Source: Nemertoderma westbladi (taxonomy: Eukaryota > Xenacoelomorpha > Nemertodermatida > Nemertodermatidae). From it: DNA of 64,000 nt. Numbering within the stretch: the first letter of the stretch is position 1; each line of letters opens with the position of its first letter. Location of the stretch: positions 55,950 to 119,949 of the forward strand of contig JAUCBJ010000491.1 in NCBI GenBank assembly GCA_032718475.1. The letters are read 5' to 3'. The notes under the pieces were generated by a model that did no database searches, was not told the DNA's origin, and saw only the letters and a program-made list of their open reading frames with translations. The position numbers and the translations under genes are program-made. Below, piece by piece: positions 25,673 to 35,111 of the stretch.

Positions 25673-26141
25673 GTTACGGTGTGTTTACATTGTAGATTGA
25701 ATACAATAACATATTTTTTTTATAAAATATTAAATATAATTAATTAGAGATACTAAATTAATTACAACTAAATTGCCTTCTGTGAAACAATAACGTTTTC
25801 CGAGGTGTTTAATAATTTAAATTTAAGATAATTCATAAATAAAGGCAGACTGGGGTTGTGTACAGGAATTTTCTTACCATTAAATTATTTAATGTCATTA
25901 TTAACTAATAATACAAAAATCATAACCAGAGTGAGTTGTAGTCTCTGGAGTGAGCTATAGTACCAGAGTATGCTATATGGCATAATATTAATTAGTGTTA
26001 TCTTCATGCTATTATAAAACAATAAAAAAACAATATGTTAGGCCAGTTGACAATAATCAGTCAATTATCTATTCATATTGATAAGTTTTATAACTCAAAA
26101 ATCATCGAGAATGTCAGATAATATTTAGTAAATTTCGGAAC
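25673..26141 (-). other. AT-rich intron, no feature seen
   Basis: This is the intron between exon 26142-26297 and the solo LTR. No open frame or repeat is apparent. Confidence 0.6.
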
Positions 26142-26297
26142 CTTCGATGAAATAAGAGGTAGACTCAATCGGCGGGTTTCGCTTCTCCGCAGTTGGAGAG
26201 TCAAGTCGTCCAACTCAGTAGCTAACTCCTCGTTCTGTACGGATAATTCGTAATTGATTTGCTCCAAGTGAACCACTTTCTCCCTCAAAGCTGAATT
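26142..26297 (-). CDS. Coiled-coil exon (52 codons)
   Basis: The acceptor CGTATTTTATAG precedes 26297 and the donor TCGAAG|GTTCCG (weak) follows 26142. Phase is 0 in and 0 out. The product starts NSALREKVVHLEQINYEL, continues SVQNEELATELDDLTLQL and ends RRSETRRLSLPLISSK, with strong heptads. The RRSETR/RRLS part resembles the RRSEVR of the exon at 12582-12743, suggesting an internal repeat of the coiled coil. The weak donor makes the 3' border the least certain part. Confidence 0.75.
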
Positions 26298-26359
26298 CTA
26301 TAAAATACGAAAAAATAAAGGTAACTTACGAGTTGAGGAGCCAACAGTAGTTGGAGTAT

Positions 26360-26434
26360 GCGCAGCTGGCACAACCCGGATTCGAACCCTGGATGTTGTA
26401 GCTGGAAGCACAGTGGCTAACAACTCCATCTCAC
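26360..26434 (-). pseudogene. tRNA-like sequence (tRNA pseudogene or SINE head) in a short intron
   Basis: On the minus strand the segment has a B-box-like GGTTCGAATCC (complement of 26378-26388) and an A-box-like TGGAGTTGTTAGCCAC about 40 bases upstream. The paired arms are too diverged for a functional tRNA. It fills most of the short intron between 26523 and 26297. Confidence 0.45.
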
Positions 26435-26522
26435 AGTAGTATAGTAATACAAATAATAAATCGTACATATATTGGTGATCAATCGGTTATTGTAGTAAAA
26501 CTTGCGGTGCGGGATAACTTAC

Positions 26523-26657
26523 GCAATCATGTGTATGATTGGAGAGACTGGCGTTGCTAGCCCGTGTTCCATCTTCTGGCTTTTCTCTCGATGACTCATC
26601 ACCGCTGTCTCCCATAGACATGGAACTCTCAGGTCGGCTATCCTTATCCCCGGTGTC
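26523..26657 (-). CDS. Acidic/serine-rich linker exon (45 codons)
   Basis: The acceptor ATTGTTTGCAG precedes 26657 and the donor GATTGC|GTAAGTTAT follows 26523; both are strong and the phase is 0 in and out. The product is DTGDKDSRPESSMSMGDS, then GDESSREKPEDGTRAS and NASLSNHTHDC. It is low-complexity, acidic and serine-rich, and it breaks the coiled coil, so it is likely a disordered linker with possible phosphorylation sites. No known domain. Confidence 0.78.
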
Positions 26658-26820
26658 CTGCAAACAATATATTATATGAAGCATACAGGGAAAATAAATC
26701 CTTCCTTTTATTTCTAACTACATAGAAGGATAACCTCACCCGCCCTACTGGTTGGCCCCACTCACTTTACCTAATCACGTCGCACATTCCACATCCACGC
26801 CCCCCCCCCCCTGCCCCCCT

Positions 26821-26969
26821 CCATGGCTCGCCCCACTCACCTCGTTCAAGGCCTCCCCAACTCCCACCTCCATGGCTCGCCCCAATGACCTCGTTCAAGG
26901 CCTCCCCACTCCCACCTCCATGGCTCGCCCCACTCACCTCGTTCAAGGCCTCCTCCACTCCCACCTCCC
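26821..26969 (-). repeat. 48-bp three-copy repeat spanning a splice donor
   Basis: Three tandem copies start at 26821, 26870 and 26918. On the minus strand each has GAACGAGGTGAGTGG at the same place, the 5' splice site GAG|GTGAGT. The middle copy is mutated to GTCATT. The exon-proximal copy provides the end of exon 26938-27483. This is the same arrangement as the 24-bp and 34-bp arrays at an early, three-copy stage. A C-rich run follows at about 26802-26820. Confidence 0.88.
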
Positions 26970-27483
26970 TGGGCTCCCCGAGTAGCTGCGCCAACCCCCC
27001 AGGGAATTCTCTCTGTTGAATGGCCGTCAAATCCTTGAAACGAACCAATGGGAGGCCGCCGTCCAATGAAAGCGCCCGTTGCGAGCGGCCTCGATGCCCG
27101 GTGAGTTTCTCGGTACTGCAACCATCCGCTGGGATGCGCTCCCTACTGGCTCGGATATCCGCGGACCAAGTCCGGATAAGGGAGGGAACAGCGCAGGAGT
27201 TACGGCGTTGCGAGGTCATCGACCCCGGGAGCAGTATCCCCGGCGTCAACGACCGCGGGGTTAGTGACCCCGGTATAACCCCACCCAGCACAGCTTGCAG
27301 TCTCTGGGACACGCGACAGTCCGCATTCCCGCTGTCGGACAGACTGGGTCCGGATTGAACTCTTGCGAGAGTCTTACTGCACTGGGCTGCTGCTCCTGGA
27401 ACCGACAACGCTACGCTAGGGTTCGTTTCGGTCTCGTACTTCTCAAGTTTGACCAGCGCGTGTTGCAACTGCGACAAAAGATC
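26938..27483 (-). CDS. Long exon of the coiled-coil gene (182 codons), mostly disordered
   Basis: The acceptor TATTTATCTAG precedes 27483 and the donor AACGAG|GTGAGTGG follows 26938, phase 0 in and out. It begins with a short coiled segment (DLLSQLQHALVKLEKYETE) and continues as low-complexity Ser/Pro/Arg-rich sequence, including SLTPRSLTPGILLPGS. It then has QRRNSCAVPSLIRTWSADIR and ends REFPGGLAQLLGEPREV, then GVEEALNE. GC content is clearly above that of the surrounding introns. The last 30 or so bases are the exonic half of the 48-bp repeat. Using the second repeat's donor would add 16 residues in frame, but that donor is mutated. Confidence 0.8.
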
Positions 27484-27828
27484 CTAGATAAATATAATAT
27501 TAAGCTTTATTAACGAATAGCAATAAATGTAAAAGCTATAAGCGAAATCAAAGTCAGTCAAATGCTGAAAAATCACAAAAAAACATATTGATAATTATTT
27601 TCCATTCGTAAATTTATACGATAAGTATAATAATAATAGTGTAGCCACAGTCCTGTGATAAAATGATTCGTCAGAAAATTTATCCAGTAGAAAAATATAA
27701 ATTAATATAAAATATCATTATTTTATTTATTCTACTAATAATACTTCAGCAGTATGATAAGAGTGACATAAAGTATTCCAAACTCCTATCACGCTTACAC
27801 TGCCACACGGAAAATTTGATTCAATTCA
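27484..27828 (-). other. AT-rich intron, no feature seen
   Basis: This is the 3' part of the intron upstream of exon 26938-27483. It is AT-rich with no open frame or RNA gene recognised. Confidence 0.6.
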
Positions 27829-28583
27829 AATCACATCGCAGCTGAAACACGAGACAACCAATCACATCGCAGCTGAAACACGAGACAATCAATCACATCG
27901 CTGCTGAAATACGAGACAATCAATCACATCGCAACTGAAACACGAGACAACCAATCACATCGCAACTGAAACAGGAGACAACCAATCACATCGTAACTGA
28001 AACAGGAGACAACCAATCACATCGCAACTGAAACACGAGACAACCAATCACATCGCAGCTGAAACACGAGACAACCAATCACATCGCAGATGAAACACGA
28101 GACAACCAATCACATCGTAACTGAAACAGGAAACAACCAATCACATCGCAGCTGAAACACGAGACAACCAATCACATCGCAACTGAAACACGAGACAACC
28201 AATCACATCGCAGCTGAAACACGAGACAACCAATCACATCGCAGCTGAAACACGAGACAACCAATCACATCGCAACTGAAACACGAGACAACCAATAACA
28301 TCGCAGCTGAAACAGGCGACAACCAATCACATCGCAGATGAAACACGAGACAACCAATCACATCGCAGATGAAACACGCGACAACCAATCACATCGCAGA
28401 TGAAACACTAGACAACCAATCACATCGCAGCTGAAACACGCGACAACCAATCACATCGCAGCTGAAACACGAGACAACCAATCACATCGCAACTGAAACA
28501 CGCGACAACCAATCACATTGCAACTGAAACACGAGACAACCAATCACATCGCAGATGAAACACGCGACAACCAATCACAGCGT
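27829..28583 (-). repeat. 31-bp minisatellite starting just downstream of a splice donor (about 24 copies)
   Basis: The unit on the minus strand includes GATGTGATTGGTTGTC and a TTTCAG. The first unit begins two bases after the GT of exon 28586-28798. Copies differ at a few sites (GAGACAACC versus GCGACAACC, AACTG versus AGCTG). The TTTCAG in each unit is acceptor-like. The array lies in an intron and I find no coding role. Confidence 0.92.
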
Positions 28584-28585
28584 AC

Positions 28586-28798
28586 CTGTTGGGCAGCCTC
28601 CTGTCCCTCGAACTCCGACTTAAACTGCTCGACAACCCGAACCAACTCTTCCTCCCTGTCGTCCGCTTGTATTGCGAGTCGCTCCACGTCTACCGACAGC
28701 CGCGCTATCTGGGACTGCAGCTCCAACTCTCGTGACCGACTGTCAGACAGTTCGGTAGTTCGTTCAACTATACGCTTATCCATCGTACTCACTAAAAT
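28586..28798 (-). CDS. Coiled-coil exon (71 codons)
   Basis: The acceptor TTTTACTTTCGCAG precedes 28798 and the donor CAACAG|GTACGC follows 28586; phase 0 in and out. The product starts ILVSTMDKRIVERTTEL, continues SDSRSRELELQSQIARLSV and DVERLAIQADDREEELV, and ends VVEQFKSEFEGQEAAQQ. This is a clear long coiled-coil pattern without proline or glycine breaks. A minus-strand open frame from the upstream 48-bp array runs into this exon in frame, but the acceptor and pyrimidine-rich tract lie between them, so I treat that as coincidence. No specific family is recognised. Confidence 0.85.
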
Positions 28799-28922
28799 CT
28801 GCGAAAGTAAAAGATATATTGATAATAAGGTATTGGAAAAAAAACTCTTTCTCGTTTCTATTGAACAAAATTCACTGACTCTGTCTGAGCGTATTGCGTT
28901 TAACACGAGATGGGCATGTTTT

Positions 28923-31900
28923 TCAGCACGAGCGAAGAGATGGTTAAATACGTAGCAGCTACTCAATACATCAGCACGAGCGAAGAGATGGTTAAATACG
29001 TGGCAGCTACTCAATACATGAGCACGAGCGAAGAGATGGTTAAATACATAGCAGCTACTCAATACACCAGCACGAGCGAAGAGATAGTTAAATACGTGGC
29101 AGCTACTCAATACATCAGCACGAGCGAAGAGATGGTTAAATACGTAGCAGCTACTCAATACATCAGCACGAGCGAAGAGATGGTTAAATACGTAGCAGCT
29201 ACTCAATACATCAGCACGAGCGAATAGATGGTTAAATACGTGGCAGCTACTCAATACATCAGCACGAGCGAAGAGATGGTTAAATACGTGGCAGCTACTC
29301 AATACATCAGCACGAGCGAAGAGATGGTTAAATACGTAGCAGCTACTCAATACATCAGCACGAGCGAAGAGATGGTTAAATACGTAGCAGCTACTCAATA
29401 CATCAGCACGAGCGAAGAGATGGTTAAATACGTAGCAGCTACTCAATACATCAGCACGAGCGAATAGATGGTTAAATACGTGGCAGCTACTCAATACATC
29501 AGCACGAGCGAAGAGATGGTTAAATACGTGGCAGCTACTCAATACATCAGCACGAGCGAAGAGATGGTTAAATACGTGGCAGCTACTCAATACATCAGCA
29601 CGAGCGAAGAGATGGTTAAATACGTAGCAGCTACTCAATACATCAGCACGAGCGAAGATATGGTTAAATACGTAGCAGCTACTCAATACATCAGCACGAG
29701 CGAATAGATGGTTAAATACGTGGCAGCTACTCAATACATCAGCACGAGCGAAGAGATGGTTAAATACGTAGCAGCTACTCAATACATCAGCACGAGCGAA
29801 GAGATGGTTAAATACGTAGCAGCTACTCAATACATCAGCACGAGCGAAGAGATGGTTAAATACGTAGCAGCTACTCAATACATCAGCACGAGCGAATAGA
29901 TGGTTAAATACGTGGCAGCTACTCAATACATCAGCACGAGCGAAGAGATGGTTAAATACGTGGCAGCTACTCAATACATCAGCACGAGCGAAGAGATGGT
30001 TAAATACGTGGCAGCTACTCAATACATCAGCACGAGCGAAGAGATGGTTAAATACGTAGCAGCTACTCAATACATCAGCACGAGCGAAGAGATGGTTAAA
30101 TACGTAGCAGCTACTCAATACATCAGCACGAGCGAATAGATGGTTAAATACGTGGCAGCTACTCAATACATCAGCACGAGCGAAGAGATGGTTAAATACG
30201 TGGCAGCTACTCAATACATCAGCACGAGCGAAGAGATGGTTAAATACGTAGCAGCTACTCAATACATCAGCACGAGCGAAGAGATGGTTAAATATGTAGC
30301 AGCTACTCAATACATCAGCACGAGCGAAGAGATGGTTAAATACGTAGCAGCTACTCAATACATCAGCACGAGCGAAGAGATGGTTAAATACGTGGCAGCT
30401 ACTCAATACATCAGCACGAGCGAAGAGATGGTTAAATACGTAGCAGCTACTCAATACATCAGCACGAGCGAAGAGATGGTTAAATACGTGGCAGCTACTC
30501 AATACATGAGCACGAGCGAAGAGATGGTTAAATACGTAGCAGCTACTCAATACATCAGCACGAGCGAAGAGATGGTTAAATACGTGGCAGCTACTCAATA
30601 CATCAGCACGAGCGAAGAGATGGTTAAATACGTGGCAGCTACTCAATACATGAGCACGAGCGAAGAGATGGTTAAATACGTAGCAGCTACTCAATACATC
30701 AGCACGAGCGAAGAGATGGTTAAATACGTAGCAGCTACTCAATACATCAGCACGAGCGAAGAGATGGTTAAATACGTGGCAGCTACTCAATACATCAGCA
30801 CGAGCGAAGAGATGGTTAAATACGTAGCAGCTACTCAATACATCAGCACGAGCGAAGAGATGGTTAAATACGTGGCAGCTACTCAATACATCAGCACGAG
30901 CGAAGAGATGGTTAAATACATAGCAGCTACTCAATACATCAGCACGAGCGAAGAGATGGTTAAATACGTGGCAGCTACTCAATACATCAGCACGAGCGAA
31001 GAGATGGTTAAATACGTGGCAGCTACTCAATACATGAGCACGAGCGAAGAGATGGTTAAATACGTAGCAGCTACTCAATACATCAGCACGAGCGAAGAGA
31101 TGGTTAAATACGTGGCAGCTACTCAATACATCAGCACGAGCGAAGAGATGGTTAAATACGTAGCAGCTACTCAATACATCAGCACGAGCGAAGAGATGGT
31201 TAAATACGTAGCAGCTACTCAATACATCAGCACGAGCGAAGAGATGGTTAAATACGTAGCAGCTACTCAATACATCAGCACGAGCGAAGAGATGGTTAAA
31301 TACGTGGCAGCTACTCAATACATCAGCACGAGCGAAGAGATGGTTAAATACGTGGCAGCTACTCAATACATGAGCACGAGCGAAGAGATGGTTAAATACA
31401 TAGCAGCTACTCAATACATCAGCACGAGCGAAGAGATGGTTAAATACGTGGCAGCTACTCAATACATCAGCACGAGCGAAGAGATGGTTAAATACGTAGC
31501 AGCTACTCAATACATCAGCACGAGCGAAGAGATGGTTAAATACGTAGCAGCTACTCAATACATCAGCACGAGCGAAGAGATGGTTAAATACGTGGCAGCT
31601 ACTCAATACATCAGCACGAGCGAAGAGATGGTTAAATACGTAGCAGCTACTCAATACATCAGCACGAGCGAAGAGATGGTTAAATACGTAGCAGCTACTC
31701 AATACATCAGCACGAGCGAAGAGATGGTTAAATACGTGGCAGCTACTCAATACATCAGCACGAGCGAAGAGATGGTTAAATACGTGGCAGCTACTCAATA
31801 CATCAGCACGAGCGAAGAGATGGTTAAATACGTGGCAGCTACTCAATACATGAGCACGAGCGAAGAGATGGTTAAATACGTAGCAGCGACTCAATACACC

Positions 31901-31994
31901 AGCACGAGCGAAGAGATGGTTAAATACGTGGCAGCTACTCAATACATCAGCACGAGCGAAGAGATGGTTAAATACGTGGCAGCTACTCAATACA
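28923..31994 (-). repeat. 48-bp intronic minisatellite, 64 units
   Basis: A 48-bp unit, containing CAGCACGAGCGAAGAGATGG on the plus strand, covers 3072 bp, exactly 64 units. A GAATAGATGG variant recurs at about 29223, 29463, 29703, 29895 and 30135, showing a five-unit (240-bp) higher-order period in the left part. A and G alternate at one site (CGTAGCAG versus CGTGGCAG). Because 48 is a multiple of 3, frames are open on both strands (637 codons plus, 1161 minus). It lies in the intron between exons 32200-32388 and 28586-28798 and does not include a splice site. Confidence 0.96.
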
Positions 31995-32199
31995 GGGCGG
32001 GCGGAATATCTAAAATTCGTTCCTCGCAACGTTCTGATAATGGCGTTTTATAACTGAATTTACATTAAAAATTAGAAATTAATGGCAATGGTATTTGGTG
32101 GAAGTAAGTCGATCACTCTTAACAAAAGAAAAATAACATCGGGACAAGCCGTAAAAAAGTTTACTTTACTTTATTACACAGTCAATGAATAATTTATAC

Positions 32200-32388
32200 C
32201 TCCAACTCTTTTATTTGGAAATTTAGCTGCGAAACCCGCTGCTCCAACTCCTGATTGTCGAGTTTCAATTTAGCAACTTCGTCATGTTGGTATTCGCGAC
32301 CAGATACCGTCTCCATGGCGATAGCGGGGTGAACAGGGGTCGTCACTTCTATCGATTCGGTAACTTCGTGAGGAACTTCAGCTATAGC
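32200..32388 (-). CDS. Coiled-coil exon (63 codons), possibly near the start of the coiled region
   Basis: The acceptor TTTATTTCCATTAG precedes 32388 and the donor GTTGGAG|GTATAA follows 32200, phase 0 in and out; the other two frames meet stops at once. The product begins AIAEVPHEVTESIEVTT, a flexible acidic segment, then PAIAMETVSGREYQHD. It becomes heptad-like: EVAKLKLDNQELEQRV and SQLNFQIKELE. The exon has an internal ATG (codon 25) but an acceptor upstream, so I take it as internal. The next exon is at 28586-28798. A purine-rich (plus-strand) array abuts the acceptor. Confidence 0.78.
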
Positions 32389-32393
32389 CTAAT

Positions 32394-33269
32394 GGAAATA
32401 AACAAGGAAATAAACAAGGAAATAAATATTAGAGAAGGAAATAAATATTACAGAAGGAAATAAACAAGAAAATAAATATTAGAGAAGAAGGAAATAAACA
32501 TGGAAATAAACATTGGAGAAGAAGGAAATAAACAAGGAAATAAACATTGGAGAAGAAGGAAATAAACAGGGAAATAAACATTGGAGAAGGAAATAAACAA
32601 GGAAATAAATATTAGAGAAGGAAATAAATATTACAGAAGGAAATAAATATTACAGAAGGAAATAAATATTACAGAAGGAAATAAATATTACAGAAGGAAA
32701 TAAATAAGAAAATAAATATTAGAGAAGGAAATAAACAAGGAAATAAATATTAGAGAAGGAAATAAACAAGGAAATAAATATTAGAGAAGGAAATAAATAT
32801 TACAGAAGGAAATAAATATTACAGAAGGAAATTAATATTACAGAAGGAAATAAACAAGAAAATAAATATTAGAGAAGGAAATAAACAAGGAAATAAATAT
32901 TAGAGAAGGAAATAAACAAGGAAATAAATATTACAGAAGGAAATAAACAAGGAAATAAATATTAGAGAAGAAGGAAATAAATATTACAGAAGGAAATAAA
33001 TATTAGAGAAGGAAATAAATATTACAGAAGGAAATAAATATTACAGAAGGAAATAAATATTACAGAAGGAAATAAACAAGAAAATAAATATTAGAGAAGA
33101 AGGAAATAAATATTACAGAAGGAAATAAATATTACAGAAGGAAATAAATATTACAGAAGGAAATAAATATTACAGAAGGAAATAAATATTACAGAAGGAA
33201 ATAAATATTACAGAAGGAAATAAACAAGAAAATAAATATTAGAGAAGAAGGAAATAAACATTGGAGAAT
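32394..33269 (-). repeat. Acceptor-adjacent minisatellite of branch-point/polypyrimidine-like units
   Basis: Units of about 19 and 12 bases (31 together) alternate irregularly. On the minus strand they read TTCTCTAATATTTATTTCC and TTGTTTATTTCC. Each longer unit carries a branch-point-like CTAAT or GTAAT followed by pyrimidine-rich sequence. The array ends five bases before the acceptor of exon 32200-32388. From 32391 to 33289 the sense strand has no AG dinucleotide. Confidence 0.88.
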
Positions 33270-33783
33270 ATTTACAGGAAATTATGGAGCTGCTGTGGAT
33301 CCATCCTAAAGTCTAAACTTTAAAGTAATTAATTTGTATAATAATGCCTTAGGCGTCAGTTATAGTCACTAAATGAGAGACAGCGGATATTTTACTGGTC
33401 TATTTAGTCCTGTAAGTGAAATGACAAAAACTATTAACTTCAAGATTGCAATCTTTCACTTTATAGGACTACTACAGTGCGATGTGTTTGTACGTAATAT
33501 AGAGATGAGAACTGTAATATAATAGACAAAAAGTTGTGCATTATTCATCATGTTTTCCCAAAGGAGCGCACAAAGAGTGGCGCAGAGTTGCGCCGTGCGT
33601 AATCTCTTTAAATCAGTCATTCAAAAAACAAAAGTTAAAAAGGTCTTTCTTTAACTAATTTTGTGAAAAATTAGTAAAAAAGTCATTTTTTAACTAATTA
33701 AAAAAAAATTTCTAAATGATTTTTTTTTCAAATAAAACAATATATTCGATATAAAAACGAACGGAAAACACTATTTCCATGGC
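33270..33783. other. No feature seen between the array and the Harbinger gene
   Basis: This is AT-rich sequence. A GC-rich patch at about 33565-33602 (GGCGCAGAGTTGCGCC) is a short inverted repeat. I could not identify a Harbinger terminal inverted repeat here. Confidence 0.5.
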
Positions 33784-33861
33784 TCCATTAATAATAATCT
33801 ACATACCAAACGAATATATAACCTTGTTGAGCACCCCTATGAATTATTTCCTTGCGATAGA

Positions 33862-34824
33862 TTGGACAGCAAACTAAATGAACTATTCCGGTTTGATAAG
33901 GCGGGTATTGAATTCGTCACAGACTTGATTCGATTCAATATCACCATGGACAGCCGAAGAGGACTTCCGATTGCTCCCGAATTAAAAGTTATGATTGCTT
34001 TGCGCTACCTTGCTAGCGATTCACACCAGCTATCTATTGCCCACGCCTTCCACATTGACCAATGCACTGTTTCTAGAGCTGTCAATGAAGTGATCGACAA
34101 TTTGGCCCTCTTAGTTGGAAAGTTTGTATATTTTCCAACTGATCTCCAGCAACTTAAGTCATTACAAACCAAGTTTTACCAAATGTGTCATTTTCCGCGA
34201 GTTGTTGGGGCAGTAGATGGTACCCATGTAAAGATTTCACCCCCATCCGAACATGAGGCCTCCTATGTAAACAGAAAGGGATTCCATTCCCTTAATTGTC
34301 AGGCTGTGTGCGACAGTAATGGCCGTTATTTGAATGTGGTCTCTCGTTGGCCAGGATCTACTCACGATAGTTTCTGCTTGAAGCACAGCGAGTTGTGGGA
34401 GGCCTTTAATACTAATGGTGTCTTTCGCAATGTTGGAGGAATCATTCTCGGAGACAGCGGTTATCCACTGAAGTCATGGCTAATGACGCCGATACCCCAT
34501 CCAACAACTGACGCACAGAAGAGATATAATTCTGCTCATGCGCAAACTAGGGTGGTGGTCGAGCAGAGTTTTGGTAAAACTAAACGCCAATGGAACATTC
34601 TATACGATGGAATTAGAATGCCGGTCGGTAAAGCGCCAGCGGTGATTGGAGTTTGCTTCATGCTGATAAATATTGCAATTGAGAGGAGGCTAAGTAATTC
34701 GTATGGAGATGGGATCGTAGATAATGTTGCTGTCGGATGCGATACCTACCAAGGTGAGTTTATAGGAACCAGGTTGTTAATCAATACTTTTCTTGAATTT
34801 TCAAATGTTACTTTTAACTATTAG
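33862..34824 (+). CDS. Harbinger-type DDE transposase (HARBI1-like)
   Basis: The frame encodes about 320 residues from 33862 and stays open further upstream without a methionine. The aligned family start probably includes EHPYELFPCDRLDSKL, so the true start is unknown or lies in an upstream exon. An N-terminal helix-turn-helix-like region (LSIAHAFHIDQCTVSRAVNEV) precedes the nuclease. The DDE triad is visible: D in GAVDGTHVKI, D in ILGDSGYPLKSWLMTP and E in RVVVEQSFGKTKRQW. Length is near the family norm (about 300-400). A good donor (CAAG|GTGAGT) at 34753/34754 suggests the last 23 codons before TAG may be intron read-through. No stop or frameshift breaks the catalytic part, so it may be recently active or domesticated. 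HARBI1 itself is a domesticated relative. Confidence 0.9.
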   Translation: MDSKLNELFRFDKAGIEFVTDLIRFNITMDSRRGLPIAPELKVMIALRYLASDSHQLSIAHAFHIDQCTVSRAVNEVIDNLALLVGKFVYFPTDLQQLKSLQTKFYQMCHFPRVVGAVDGTHVKISPPSEHEASYVNRKGFHSLNCQAVCDSNGRYLNVVSRWPGSTHDSFCLKHSELWEAFNTNGVFRNVGGIILGDSGYPLKSWLMTPIPHPTTDAQKRYNSAHAQTRVVVEQSFGKTKRQWNILYDGIRMPVGKAPAVIGVCFMLINIAIERRLSNSYGDGIVDNVAVGCDTYQGEFIGTRLLINTFLEFSNVTFNY

Positions 34825-35111
34825 AAATCACTACCTTTTTCATATGGCACACACAACTCACACTCTTAACTGCTGTAACTTTAGTTTATACACCATGTTG
34901 CTAGGGCACGAATAGTAAACAATCTAGTTATCAAGAAATATGTGGGCCCAATGTCATAAACTCTGTAAATTGACTTCCCTATTTTTTATACAGTCACCTA
35001 GCAACTAGATAGACAGTGTGTAATTGTGAACAATAATATATAAAATAAATAATAAAGTTTAATTTTATAATATAAAATACAGTGAGTATTGAAAACGGCA
35101 GGGTAACTGTA

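Noticed and set aside
26767-26937. Glycine/tryptophan-rich extension of the exon at 26938 (GASHGGGSG and further)
   Set aside because: It is the read-through of the 48-bp donor repeat and the C-rich run beyond the strong GTGAGT donor.
28544-32029. A 1161-codon minus frame and a 637-codon plus frame in the 48-bp array
   Set aside because: 48 bp is 16 codons, so frames stay open by periodicity. A convincing acceptor at 28799-28800 separates the array from the real exon.
1978-33269. CRISPR-like arrays
   Set aside because: The repeats are directly adjacent with no unique spacers, and the window is eukaryotic with introns and transposons.
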